Positions 23,642 to 34,954 of a DNA stretch of 64,000 nucleotides are shown here, piece by piece. The translations under genes were made by a program, and so were the position numbers. Under the pieces are notes generated by a model. That model had not been told where the DNA came from. It was given only the letters and a program-made list of their open reading frames with translations, and did no database searches. The stretch's first letter is position 1, and each line of letters starts with the position of its first letter. The stretch is from Datisca glomerata (taxonomy: Eukaryota; Streptophyta; Magnoliopsida; Cucurbitales; Datiscaceae). The DNA lies in contig QANY01008203.1 in the NCBI GenBank assembly GCA_003255025.1, positions 780,564-844,563 of the forward strand. Reading direction: 5' to 3'.

Positions 23642-24117
23642 TCTATACTACATATAAAAGTGCAGAAGTCGTAGAATTTTTTTAGACAATACTACCTTTA
23701 TTTTTTTTAAAATTTCCTACATTATCCTTATAATGTATTTATTATCCCACATATTCGTATGAAAAGTTTTTTTTTCTATTTTGTATTTATTATCCCGATT
23801 ATTCATATGAAAGTCTTTTGAACTATTTTGTTTAAATATTATTTCAGAGACAATTTCTCCTCGACTTTCATTCAAAATCTTAAAAATATTAATTATAAGC
23901 AAAAAAATAAGTCTCAATTAGATAAGATTTATGTATAATCATTTTTATGCGTAAATATTAAAAAATTAATTATAAGCAAAACAGAAGTCTTAAATGAACC
24001 TAATTTTATTATCATTTAATGTATCTATTAATCTAATGAGAATTGGATATTAAAGTGAAAAGAAAATTTCATTGAGCGGAAGAAAAAAAATATCTTTAAC
24101 TACTTATCTTATCTTAA
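23642..24117 (+). mobile_element. Helitron-like element, diverged copy without 3' hairpin
   Basis: It starts A|TCTATACTACATATAAAAG, a 5' end like that of many plant Helitrons, and is homologous along its length to the copy beginning at 24118. Shared blocks include a GACAATACTACC-like stretch, AACTATTTTGTTTAAAT and AATTATAAGCAAAACAG. The expected 3' hairpin and CTRR are not seen before the next copy starts, so the 3' end is lost or diverged. It contains a degenerate 47-bp tandem duplication at about 23731-23828. Confidence 0.4.
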
Positions 24118-24451
24118 TCTATACTATATATAAAAGTGTAAAACTTAGAGGAATATTTTTTGACAATATTACCCTCATACATATATGAAACTTTTTACAT
24201 TATTTTTAAGCTCAATATTAAACATACAAAGTCATATAAAGAGTTTTTCAACTATTTTATTTAAGTTACCACCTTTAAAGACGTTCTTTCCTCATTTATT
24301 TACTATGAAAAATATTACATGATAAATTATAAGTAAATGATAAGTCTTAAATTAACTCAATATTTATTTAACTAATTATTATAGGTAGCCTGGATTACAA
24401 GACTATCTTAAAACTTAATGAAATAAAATATTAATCACATTATGCGGATCT

Positions 24452-24957
24452 TGATAGATTCAAAATCCATTTTAGTATAAACCGCATCTCAATAAAAACT
24501 CCAAGATCTCATGTTGAACACACCAAGAATCAAAACAATCATAGAGTGAAGCGTACCTGAATCAATGACGATAGATTGATGTTTAGAACCGAGCGGTTAG
24601 CCTTCTAGATCTACACGATTCTCTATCCGAGAGTCCCATTTGATAAAACCTCTTAGTTTTCTCTTTAACGATGAGATATTAGGGAGAATATAATGGTTTC
24701 ACCTTTTTCGTGTGACATGAAGACCATAACCACTTATAGATAATTCATCTTTTAGTACTTCTATTTTAACCCATCATAAAAATAAAAATTATCTTAAAGT
24801 CTCTACACATTAAATGGTCTACAACTTATCAGATACATTAAAACCCCAATTATCCAAACCTTAGTAGATCACTTTTAATTGGGTTTAACTTTATTTGAAA
24901 GCCTGCAACACATAATTATTTTACACATAAGTCCAACATTTGATTAAGGATCCAACA
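24452..24957 (-). repeat. copia-2 3' LTR (506 bp)
   Basis: On the minus strand it runs from TGTTGGATCC to ATCTATCA. It matches the other LTR at 29802-30248 along its length but carries about 59 extra bases (near 24891-24949, including GCCTGCAACACATAATT) that are absent from the 5' LTR. Confidence 0.9.
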
Positions 24958-25384
24958 ATCTCCCACTTGGGCTATGTGTTAAACCTTCTAATTATGTTTT
25001 ACCAAAAAATAAATGAACGCGTTCAACTATACTATCATTAACCAATCTGGTCCATCAATCATACCAACATAGGATCAAAGCGACTTCTGTTACATCAATC
25101 GTAACTCAACCCATTAATGGTCACGTATATCAATACAACTGAATGACATGGATTATGGTGTGAATGTGTAGCATGACAATTTCATGTAATATGATCTTAA
25201 CATGCCTATTTCCAACTGGTCCTCCGTAAACCTTAGTGAGATCAAACCATACATAAATCGGAGTGTGAATACCAAGAAAACTTTATTTCTGCACAAAATA
25301 ACCTTCAAATATCCATAAACCAAAATGATTGGAAAATATGTCTATATGAAAAAAGCATCTAAAAAAATAAAATACAAACTCCCG

Positions 25385-25800
25385 CTAGAACTGAATATCC
25401 TCAACTAATATGACACCCATGTAAGCAGTGTGCTCGTGAAACACCTTGGGTGGCAATCCCTTGGTAAGTGGATCCGCAATCGTGAATTTTGTTTCGATGT
25501 GCTCTATAGACAACTGTCCACTCTGAACACTTTCTTTAACAACCAGAAATTTGATGTCTATGAACTTTGACTTTGTCGAGCTCATGTTGCTTTAGAATAA
25601 AAAACTGTTAATTTATTATCACAAAATATCTTTAGTGGTCTCTGAATATTGTCCACTATGCGCAGCCTCGTGACAAAATTCCGTAACCATATTCCGTGAT
25701 TGGACGTCTCATAACATGTTATGAACTCTGTTGCTATAGTAGAAGAGGCTATAAGAGGTTGTTTAGCACTCTTCCAGGAGACAACACCTTCAACAAGCAA
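25385..25800 (-). pseudogene. copia-2 RNase H
   Basis: Two overlapping frames encode the RNase H end of pol. One, at 25582-25800, has VSWKSAKQPLIASSTIATEF and LRIVDNIQRPLKIFCDN, where the acidic residue of the FCDN motif is present. The other, at 25385-25585, has KFIDIKFLVVKE, IEHIETKFTIADPLTKGLPP and FHEHTAYMGV. A frameshift near 25583 and lost stretches break the domain. Confidence 0.85.
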
Positions 25801-25899
25801 AAAATATAGCCCGACGTAGCTTTCATACTATCTTGGCATCCAGCAAAATCGGAGTTAGTATATTCAAAGATCTCAATTTGATCCAACCTCTGAAACGTG

Positions 25900-26830
25900 A
25901 GCATGTGATCTTTTGTTCTCTATAAGTACCACAAGACTCGTTTAACTGCTTTCCAATGGTCTATGCCTGGATTTCTTAACTATCTTCTCAACATCTCGGT
26001 CACGTACACAATATCAGGACGTGTGCAAGCTTGAGCATACATTAGACTCCCCACTACCGAGGCATCGGGAATCTTCTGCATTTCTTTTTTCTCAAAATCA
26101 TTTTTAGAGCATTAATTGAGACCAAACTTGTCTCTCTTAGCTACAGAGGTATGACCTGGTTTACAATCTTGCATGCCATATCTTTTAAGGACCTTTTCTA
26201 TATAGCTCTTTTGTGATAATCCTAGAATATCCTGAGAACGATCTCGGTGTATTTGAATTCCTAATACAAAAGAGGCTTCACCAAGATCTTTCACCTCAAA
26301 CTTCTTAGCTAGAAATCTCTTGGTGTCGTGCAATAAGCCTATATCGTTGCTGGCAAGCAAAATGTCATCAACACATAAAACTAGAAAAATATGCTTGCTC
26401 TCATAAAACTTATGGTATATACAATCATCGACTAAATTCATCTCAAAACCGAACGAGATGATAACTTGATGAAACTTAAAATACCATTGTCGACATACTT
26501 GCTTGAGTCCATAGATGAATTTTTTAAGTTTACAAACTATATTCTTTGGGTCTCCTGACACAAAGTTTTCTGGTTGCACCATATAAATCATCTTTTCAAT
26601 GTCACCATTGAGAAACGTTGTCTTTACATCCATCTGATGCGGCTCAAGATTGAAATGCGTCACAAATGTCATTATAATCCTGTAAAAGTCTTTCGTTGAA
26701 ACCGGAGCGAAAGTCTCTTTACAGTCAATGCCTTCTTTCTGTGTGAAGCCCTCTGCGACAAGATGAATCTTTCCACGTTACCTTTTGAATCCCTCTTGGT
26801 CTTAAAAATCCATTCGCAACCAATGAGTTT
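25900..26830 (-). pseudogene. copia-2 reverse transcriptase
   Basis: The longest open stretch (26112-26672, 186 codons) carries the RT core: HQMDVKTTFLNGDIEKMIYM, then CKLKKFIYGLKQVCRQWYFK, the catalytic CVDD box (normally YVDD) within FLVLCVDDILLASND, and VKDLGEASFVLGIQIHRDRS. Upstream, to about 26830, fragments such as KDCFTETFAPVS are in another frame. Downstream, to 25900, the VGSLMYA-type region is shifted and interrupted. The domain is nearly complete, but the reading frame is broken. Confidence 0.9.
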
Positions 26831-27187
26831 CATACCTTCTGGTAATGGAACAAGATCTCACATGTTATTGTCCTTCATGGACTTAATTTTCTTATTCATG
26901 GCATCGACCCACTTTTGAGAGTTTGAGCTTTCCATGGCTTGACGGAAGTGGATCGGATCGTCTTCCATCACATCAATGTCAACCTCATGCTCTTACAGAA
27001 ATACAATGTAATCATCTGGCACTATACTTTTCTCTCTTTAATGGATCTTCTTAATGGCATAGGTTCTTGAAGTGCTAGAGTTGTTCTTCTGGAACAATCT
27101 CTTGAATGGGAGGTTCTCCGATATTTTCTTGATGTCTTGTGTCATGAGCAATGTCGGGGACACAGTCCTGATCAATGCTAATAACAT

Positions 27188-28406
27188 CTACGGGAATATC
27201 AACATCTTTCTCCTGAATGACAAAATCCCTAACCGTATCTCAAAGAACCTTACATTTCCCTTCTTAAAAATTGACATAGTTATGGGATCATAAAACTTGT
27301 ACCCCCTGGATCTTTCAGAGTATCCAAAAAAATAACAACTCACCGTCCGTAAGTCCAATTTTTTTTCATTAGGCTCATATGGCATTGCCTCAGCTGGACA
27401 TCCCCAAACATGCAAATGCCTTAGACTTGGTTTCTTGCCAGCCACTTTAGTTGGAACTCTGTTAAGGATATATGCTGCAGCCTTAAGTGCTTCACCTCAG
27501 AGTGATTCTGGTAAGGTCGAATGACTAATTATACTTCTAACTATGTCCTTAAGCGTTCTATTTCGTCTTTCAGTAACACCATTCATAGTGGGCGAACCCG
27601 ACATAATGTACTGTGGACGATACCGCATTCCTCTAGGAATTTAGCAAACGGTCCTAGACGTTATTCACCTAAACCATCATATCTGCCATAGTACTCACCC
27701 CCATGGTCAGATTTAACGCTCTTAATCATTTTGTTAAGTCGATTCTCAACTTCAGCCTTAAAATTTCTGAACAGGTCCAATGACTGTGACTTTTCATGAA
27801 TGAGATATATGTAGCCATATCTAGAACAATCGTCTATGAACATTATAAAATACTGTTGACTATTCTAAGCCACCGAAGAGAATGACCCACAATATCCGTA
27901 TGAATAGACGTCCTGAGTCCTGTTGGCTTCAAATCTCCTTTTATCGGTTGTTTTCCCTTTATGCAATTAACACAAACGTCAAAATCTGTGAAATTTAAGA
28001 GACCGAGAATTTCGTCTGACACAAGTCTCTCTATTCTCAGTCTGGAGATGTGACCTAATCTCTTGTGCCAAAATGTAGGTGAATTCTCACTGGCTAATTT
28101 TCTTTTAGTACCTCGTGTACTTAATTGTAGGGATTCTTTAAATGAAGCAATGGTTTCAAGTAAATAAAGATTATCATATCCTGATAAAAAACCAGAACCA
28201 ACTGAAATTGAATCACGAAACAAACCAAATTTTCCATTTTCAAAATAACAAACATAACCAGCTTTGTCTAAAACAGAAATAGAAATCAAATTCCATCTAA
28301 AGGACGGTGCAATAAAAATTTCATCAAGATCCAAATAATGTCCAGTTTTTAATAATAATATGAATTTTCCTATTGCTTCAACCTCAAGCGTCTTGCGATC
28401 GCCCAC
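27188..28406 (-). pseudogene. copia-2 GAG-pre-integrase and integrase
   Basis: The frame at 27843-28406 holds LKTGHYLDLDEIFIAPSFRW, NLISISVLDKAGYVCYF and the zinc-binding HKRLGHISRLRIERL...CVNC pattern of GAG-pre-integrase. The frame at 27661-27843 holds FIDDCSRYGYIYLIHEKSQS and SVKSDHGGEYYG, with catalytic Asp residues of the integrase core. The frame at 27188-27445 has LRHLHVWGCPAEAMPYEPNE and GYSERSRGYKFYDP. The three parts are in different frames with stops between them. Confidence 0.88.
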
Positions 28407-28545
28407 GTAGACGAATCATTCCTTAACACAAAATCGAGATCCATGACTCCAAGAACTATCAAGAGATTATCTTTCCAGGACTTGAAGTTCCAACCATTTA
28501 CACCTGGAATTCAATTGATGTTGGCCGTGATACTAGCAGGAGTAA
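28407..28545 (-). pseudogene. copia-2 gag N-terminal stub joined to protease end
   Basis: The minus strand reads ITANIN-stop-IPGVNGWNFKSWKDN and LLIVLGVMDLDFVLRND, the typical start of a copia gag. At about 28405-28420 it runs directly into VYVGDRKTLEVEAIG, which in intact elements lies after the protease. The whole gag core, zinc knuckle and protease active site are therefore missing, probably through an internal deletion. Confidence 0.7.
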
Positions 28546-28559
28546 TAGCTGAACATAGA

Positions 28560-29790
28560 ACAATAAATAAATTAAGCTCACATAAATTTTAAATAACAAT
28601 AATAATTCAAACAATACTAACAAATAACTCATCTCAAGAACCCAGGCACTACATTACTATTATGACTTTGGCAAAAAATATTAACTTGTAAATGATGTCT
28701 TGATGTAGTAATCAAACACTGATGATAAATAACATGTCAAACAAGCAACCTTCCTTTGTGCCGATTTATCGTTCACACGTAAAATCGAATAATCATCACG
28801 TATTTATCACCACAGAATCACATGTAATTCTGTAAAATAATTATGTTCCTTTGGGTCGATAATTATACACATAAGTTACATGCAAACATAACCTTTTATA
28901 CTTCTAGACGAACCAATTTTCACAATAGAGGTCACTTTGGCGACATATTGCTTCAACTAATTCATCTTAAAATGTATATAACATACTAATGTTCGAATTT
29001 AAAATTGTACCAAATTTAAACCTTAAATTAATTGATAAACAATTAATTTTATGATACTTTAAAATTGTTTTGAAAATATTTTAACCAAAAAAATGAAAAT
29101 AATCAAAACAATTCATTTGATAATCTTTAAAAATTGTTTTGAAATTATTATAACTCAAAAAACTGAAAATAATCAAAACAATCTAATTTGAAAGTTCTTA
29201 AATTAAAAAATTAATTTTACGATCCTTAAAAATTAAGTTAAAAATTGATTCATAAATTAAATTAAATAATTAAAAAAATAATTTAATTAAGAAAAAACAA
29301 TTAAACATAAAGAAAAAATGGAGGGGTGGAAAACCCCAGCCCCTTTGTTATGTTGTGGGCTAAGCCCACAACATCATCCGTGTGCTGCGGGCTTAGCTCG
29401 TAGCATCTTTGAATGCTGTGGGTCAATGACCCACAACCCAAATTACATTTTTTTAACTGTGCACGGGTCGGATCAGTCCTGACCCGTGTCAAACCCTAGG
29501 GTTTCGCCTAAGGGGCTGGCGGCTTCATGCCGTGGCCAGGCAGTGCATCCCCGGTGCCGTGGCTTTCTCCTTCAGACAGTCGCGACCTTCGCTTTCACCG
29601 GCGACGGTGAGACCGCCGGCCGGTTGTTCCAAAATCAAACAAAAAATACCGTAAAAAATCATTCTCAAATCTAATACATTGTCAAACAATTATTAAATTC
29701 AAGGATACCGAAACGTAAATACAAAAAACACCTATAATCATGGATCTAGAACTTAATATATTGACTCTTAATGATTCAACATGATTTGCT
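28560..29790 (-). other. copia-2 non-coding leader with a GC-rich insert-like block
   Basis: This lies between the primer-binding site and gag. Most of it is AT-rich, but 29300-29640 is clearly more GC-rich and differs from the rest of the element. It contains three stem-loops (29349-29438) and GCCGTGGCC, CACCGGCGACGGTGAGACC words. No protein domain is recognised. It may be acquired sequence or a structured leader. Confidence 0.5.
29349..29438. repeat. Array of three related palindromes
   Basis: The first, at 29350-29374, has a 12-bp perfect stem around one base (core GTGGGCTAAGCCCAC). The second, at about 29383-29405, is the imperfect TGCTGCGGGCTTAGCTCG-type stem. The third, at 29418-29436, has a 9-bp perfect stem (TGTGGGTCAATGACCCACA). 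The units resemble each other, each with a GTGGG..CCCAC core, and are spaced by about 10 bases. Confidence 0.75.
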
Positions 29791-29801
29791 CTGATACTAC
29801 T

Positions 29802-30248
29802 TGATTAGATTCAAAATCCCTTTCGATATAAACTGTATCTCAATAAGAACTCCAAGATCTCATGTTGAACACACAAAGAATCAAAATAATTATATAGCGG
29901 AAGCGTACCTGAATCCATGACGATAGATTGCTATTTAGAGCCGAACGGTTAGCCTTCCAGATCTACACGATTCTCTATCCGAGAGTTCCCTTTGATAAAG
30001 CCTCTCAGTTTTCTCTCTAACGATGAGATATTATGAAGAATAGAATGGTTTCACCTTTTTCGTGTGACATGAGGATCATAACCATTTATAGATAATTCAT
30101 TTTTTATTATTTCTATTTTAGCCATCATAAAAATAGAAATTACCTTAAAATCTCTACACATTAAATGACTCACAACTTATCAGATACATTAAAATCCCAA
30201 TTATCCAAACCTTAGTAAATCACTTTTAATTGGATTAAGGATCTAACA
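29802..30248 (-). repeat. copia-2 5' LTR (447 bp)
   Basis: On the minus strand it runs from TGTTAGATCC to GAATCTAATCA and is followed by the primer-binding site. It is shorter than the 3' LTR by one block of about 59 bp. Several substitutions also separate the two LTRs, so the insertion is not brand-new. Confidence 0.9.
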
Positions 30249-30406
30249 GATCTATTCTCTATAAATATCTTGCTTTACTCTGTTTAACTCCAATTGTTTT
30301 TTCATGATCGTATATAACGTTTATGACTCCACGTGGAAATTTTTTACGAATAAGTTAGAAAACATCATCACTCGTGTTACGTGCATCACACGTGATGCTT
30401 GACTAA

Positions 30407-32862
30407 TCATTTATATGCATACAAAAAATAAAAAATTAAATAAGAATCGTAAATTTACTTTTGCAAAACAAAAAAATGGAAAATTATATAAATAAATAAA
30501 TAAATTAATTAGTTAAAAAGAAATCAAAGCAGCATGCTGCTATGCTCGCATCAGCAATAAGTTGTTGTGCCAGTTCAAACACATTTATTACTTGTATCGA
30601 GCCAGGCCTGATGACGTGTCAGGCAATAAAAAAACTCAGCCTATTATAGGCCTAAAGATGTGTGTCTAACCAGGCTCGACACACTAAAATTTTGTAAATC
30701 GGGCTCCGCACACGTTTTACTTGTGTCGGGCCGCCGGGCTAATGTGCAGCTGGACACTTGTTGACACTTATACTCTTTATAGATAAATGGATTTGAAACA
30801 ACATTAAGAATATGTCACTTTAAAAAAAAAATAAAAGATCAAACACGAAATAAAAAATAATCATCCTCAATTCTTAAAAAATTTATCGGCACCACAAAAC
30901 AAGCCCACACACCCGTTAAATTTTAGTGTAATGTTCAAATTATTTATATAATTTATACCTTATATATAAAACATAGTGCATGCATATTAAATATATACTA
31001 TATATATTATACAAACAATTGACAGCTGCATCAAAATTTCGCGGGTGACGCCAAATTTGTTTGAGCGCATGGATTTTTTTTTATTTTAGGATGTGTGCAA
31101 TGACTTTTTTTTTATTTTTTTTATACTTGTGCTAATTTTTGATGATTTTTTTAACATAGCCTATCTATGATCGTTACTAAAGGAATTTCTTATAAGATTA
31201 GTAATGATTAAACAAATTACTTATGAACATTTTTTACTAAAAAAATACTTATGAACATTAGTCATAAATTTAAAAATTCAAAATAAGTTAAATTCTTAAT
31301 ATTTAAAATATAAAATTCATTTCATTATTAATTTTATGATCCTTCCGGTTTTTTACTTAATATAATATGTCTTTTGATGATTGTGTGATGATTTATGTGT
31401 TGTCACAATATTTAAAAATAATAATTTGCTGAGTAGTTTTAACTTTCTCTTCTAATTTCGTTTATATGAAACAGTCTCATCAAGAAGTACAAGTTAATAT
31501 CTAAATATGTAATTCATATTGTAGTTGTCATTTATTTTTATTATATATGTATGTTTAAAATATAATTACTATCATCAAATATATATATCGAATACAGAAT
31601 ACAAATTATTATTTCAATAAACCATAACAACTATCATAAAGTGTAAGTGCATAGTCTTTAGTTATCTAATTAACTGTAAAATTTATAAATTCATTAATTA
31701 TTTAAATAAATGCCATTATTATGGTGGAATTTAATTTTAAATTAAAAGATAATTTAATGATATTGAGAGAAAAAAAACATTGTGATAAACTTGTCCAAAA
31801 TGTTTTTGCTTAATTTAATATCCAAACTTTTCTATATGATGTGATACTGTATAATGCATTTATACTAATTTAAAAAAGCGTTGCATTGGCACCAAACGGA
31901 AATTGTTTGATGCTTTAATTATACTTTTGAGAACTTAAAAAGAAAGTCTAATAGTAAAATATTAATTCACTTTGCTAAATTTTTTGCATTTCTTGCTCTG
32001 AGGTTTCATAATTTCTCGAATTGAGTTTTAGGAATATCTTGCTTTATTAATAATAAAACTCAAATCTATTGTTTTTAGCATTTTTATTGTGAATTTTGTT
32101 ACTTACTTTTTGGATTGGAAAAGATAAACCAATAACTCGGGAAAATTAACTATCTTTTGGAAAATCACAACTTCGGATCGATTTGATAAATGTTTATTAT
32201 TTCTTATATTTTGCTATGTCCGTTTTTATTGTATATATAAAATTAATATTACAGATAATGAGAATCATATGTGAATTTCTTGTTTATTCCGACATCTACT
32301 GAAAAAAAAATTGGTTCCGCCCCATCATGTAAACATGCGGTACAAACAGTTTGAGTTCTCTCATGTTTTTGTCTAACATAACAATGAGAATTTTACGACA
32401 CAGAAAAATATATTATATATGGATTAATATTGACTCTCAAATCATCTTTTATGAACCCCATATAAAATGATCGGAGGTAATTTATTCTTCTGCACAGTAT
32501 ATTTTTTGTATCATAGAGGGACCAAAAGAGCTAAATTACACATGAATCGTCAATTTCATTTTGAATGTTTTAGTTTTGCCTAAAAAAGAGCCCAAAGTCC
32601 AGGTAATCCTAATAAAACTTTAAACTAACATATTTCCGGAAAAATAAGATACTTCCAATGATTAATGAATAAAAATATCAGAAGAATACTTTTCTCTCAG
32701 TCGGTGATAAAACTTTCTTTATGCCAGTACTCTTGACTATTAATGTGACAAAATATATTTTGACTTTGGGTCATTTGATGAGAAATATTGAATGACTAGA
32801 AATTAATGTAAATTGCAGTTGAAATGTATGAAAAACACAAGTGAATGTGAACTGGAGTAACG
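30407..32862. other. Intergenic region with a small GC-rich repeat
   Basis: AT-rich DNA with a GC-richer island at about 30595-30765 (GAGCCAGGCCTG, TAGGCCT, GTCGGGCCGCCGGGC), which resembles the GC-rich hAT-like repeats at 4527 and 50975 but has no defined ends. The rest shows no gene, RNA or element that I can support. Confidence 0.45.
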
Positions 32863-33537
32863 TGTTGATGCCGAAAATCTCAACCGTAAGAATAAGTGTG
32901 TTCCCTCTTTTTTTGAGAATGCTCTTGACTGAGAATCTGTAAAATATAAATAAATAATCTAAAAAATAAAGAATCAGGAGTGATTTCCTCACCTAAGGGG
33001 TTCTAATACCTAAGTCAGTATATTGATAGAAATTTGACAGAGTTTTCTTAATGAAAGAATAACTCACCTTCTTTTGGAGTAGGTGAGGATATTTATACCT
33101 GAAGCCTCAGGAAGGAAGAGTGTAGAAGGAGCCTCATAAGCATGCATGAGAAGTTGTTCGGGACGCAACAATCACCTTTAATTGGATGGATGAGAGGCGG
33201 TCTTTAATGTTGTTGTTCCTCAAGCCGACGTAAAGTGCTGATTATTAATTATCAATGAACGGGGACTGATGTGACGTGAAATCATGTTGATTGGACTCAT
33301 TAGATGTTCAAGACTAATAGGAGGACGCCACGTGGGATGTTACTTTCACATGCTTCATTCTTACTGTCATTCGTCTCCTCAGGTCAGTGTAGCTTGAGCT
33401 TCCTGGAAAGCGACCAGGCAAGGTCGACTTTCTCCTTTTGAACGGTCGGGACTTAAATCCCTCTTCTGGCGTGAACCTTTTGGTGATAGTGCTACACATG
33501 ACGTCATATTACTGATAGTCAGAGAACACCTATAACA
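32863..33537 (-). repeat. LTR-B, low-coordinate copy (3' LTR of B), 675 bp
   Basis: On the plus strand it runs from TGTTGATGCCGAAAATCTC to GAACACCTATAACA. It is homologous to 33949-34094 and, beyond the insertion, to 42011-42581: shared blocks are GAAATTTGGCAGAG-like, GAAGATATTTACACCTGAAG-like, CCAGGCAAGGTCGACTTTC and ACACATGACGTCAT. This uninterrupted copy shows what the AGTAT insertion site looked like before element A (AGTATATTGATAGAAA). Confidence 0.85.
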
Positions 33538-33948
33538 ATTGCCCCAAGTCGAAGATTTATGGGGTCCTATCCACCCCGGTCTGAAGACTTCTTTATTCAG
33601 ATTCCTCGTCCTAGCTAGTCTCATGTGGTGCGATGCCCAAATCTCCGTTTGTCTCTAGCAATCCATACTTGTGTTTGATTATTGTTCAGTTCGGAGGCCC
33701 ACGGTTAATGGATTAATTACCTGGCAATATTTTTTCGTGACTTGTTCGTGCATGTGAATCCTCCCACCTTTATCATGATTCAATATCATCCATTCCTTAG
33801 GAGTAGGGGCAATGATGGCGCGTGAACGCGTGCAAAGGAGGGTGAGAGACGCCAATTGCGAAGCCTAACTCATTGATGATCGCTTCACACTTACGAACGC
33901 GTAAGTGACCTTTAGTTTTCTTGATCTGTCCCCATAGACGGTGCCAAA
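33538..33948 (-). other. Internal region of element B, non-coding
   Basis: The 411 bp between the B LTRs has a primer-binding site at its high-coordinate end and a purine tract at its low-coordinate end. No gag or pol motif occurs in any frame. Confidence 0.65.
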
Positions 33949-34094
33949 TGTTGATGTCGAAAATCTCAACAATATTCTTTTGGTTAGGAATTCTCTTGAC
34001 TTAAGAATCTGTAAAGCACAAACAAAGAACCTAAAGAACGAAGAGAATTAGAGGTGGTTTCTTTACCTAAGGGCTTTCAATACCTAGTTAGTAT
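33949..34094 (-). repeat. LTR-B, first part of the interrupted copy
   Basis: It starts TGTTGATGTCGAAAATCTC and ends with AGTAT (34090-34094), directly followed by LTR-A. The remainder of this LTR continues at 42011. Confidence 0.85.
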
Positions 34095-34954
34095 TGTTAT
34101 ACCCATTTCTCTGCTATCTAAAAAAGACCTTAAAGGATATTAAGAAAGACACCCGAGGTCCCCTGACCCTGGGGACACCCAAGGCCTAGGGCCTCAGATA
34201 TGCCAGTTCAGTATTCAGCTCAGGTCTTACGAAGTACTAGACACTCGAAGTCAATGGGGTGTACCCAAGTACCTTCCCTAAGATAAAATACCTAAGGACT
34301 CGTGCAAGAAGGTCCTTTACTCATGACATAACAGGGGGAGGAACATATAAGGGTGGGAAATCTCACACCCTAGCTCAAATTTGACACCTAGACAGAGGTA
34401 GAAGTCTTCAGGGTGTCATCGAATACATTTAATACACCAACACCAATCAGAGAGGAGAGAACGATAAAAGGCATGAGGCCCAAAGTCCAAGGAGTCAGTC
34501 TACCTCGCCCAACATGGAGTTATCGTAAGCATTTAATATGGCCAGTCCAATGGACATCGAGGAAGTGTATAGAGGGGTACGAGGACATACTTTCCTGACA
34601 CTCGAGGTCATCACCTATTACCTCGTACCTCACCAAGCCAATCAGAGAAGCTGAAAGGAAGCGCCTTATTAGAGGAAAGACCTGCTACATTACAAAGACC
34701 AACCCAAACTAAGACCAACTTTCCACTATAAATACCTCAGTAAATGCACTTTAACAAGTACACGACAACTTTCAACTACTTCTCTATTTTACTCTCATTC
34801 ATTTCTTACTAACTTAAGCTTCAAGGCGGTAAAATAAGACCACCCCCTTCTTCCTTAGTCTCATACTTTACCTTCCCCCATTGCAAGTATGGAGAGTGAA
34901 GTGAAGCACATACATTGTTGGCCTGATCTCATCCCCGAGATTTAACCGTTAACA
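34095..34954 (+). repeat. LTR-A, left (860 bp)
   Basis: It starts TGTTATACCCATTTC and ends CCGTTAACA. A TATA box (TATAAATA, 34727-34734) marks the likely element promoter, and GCAAGTATGGAGAG lies in the R-U5 part. It is followed directly by the primer-binding region. Confidence 0.88.

Larger units (their letters stand above)
24452..30248 (-). mobile_element. Ty1/copia retrotransposon (copia-2), gag/protease-deleted
   Basis: A 5.8-kb minus-strand element with two LTRs, flanked on both sides by GATCT (24447-24451 and 30249-30253), a perfect 5-bp target duplication. Next to the 5' LTR (at its low-coordinate side) the minus strand reads AGTATCAGAGCAAAT, matching the initiator Met-tRNA primer-binding site. 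A purine tract, AAGTGGGAGATTG, precedes the 3' LTR. It encodes a gag N-terminus, GAG-pre-integrase, integrase, RT and RNase H, but most of gag and the protease are missing and pol is in several frames. It is therefore non-autonomous, though structurally well preserved and probably younger than copia-1. Confidence 0.92.
24118..30406 (+). mobile_element. Short Helitron-like element split by copia-2
   Basis: The 5' end is A|TCTATACTATATATAAAAG (24118). The 3' end is the hairpin GCATCACACGTGATGC (7-bp stem) followed by TTGACTAA|T (CTAA at 30403-30406). A 5' TC, a 3' hairpin close to CTRR and insertion between A and T, without target duplication, are the diagnostic features of Helitrons. Without the copia element and its 5-bp duplication the element is about 487 bp and non-coding, so non-autonomous. 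The match of the two ends across the copia insertion is inference. Confidence 0.5.

Noticed and set aside
33314..33624. Open frames in the first LTR-B and its internal region
   Set aside because: They lie across LTR and primer-binding sequences and show no protein motifs.
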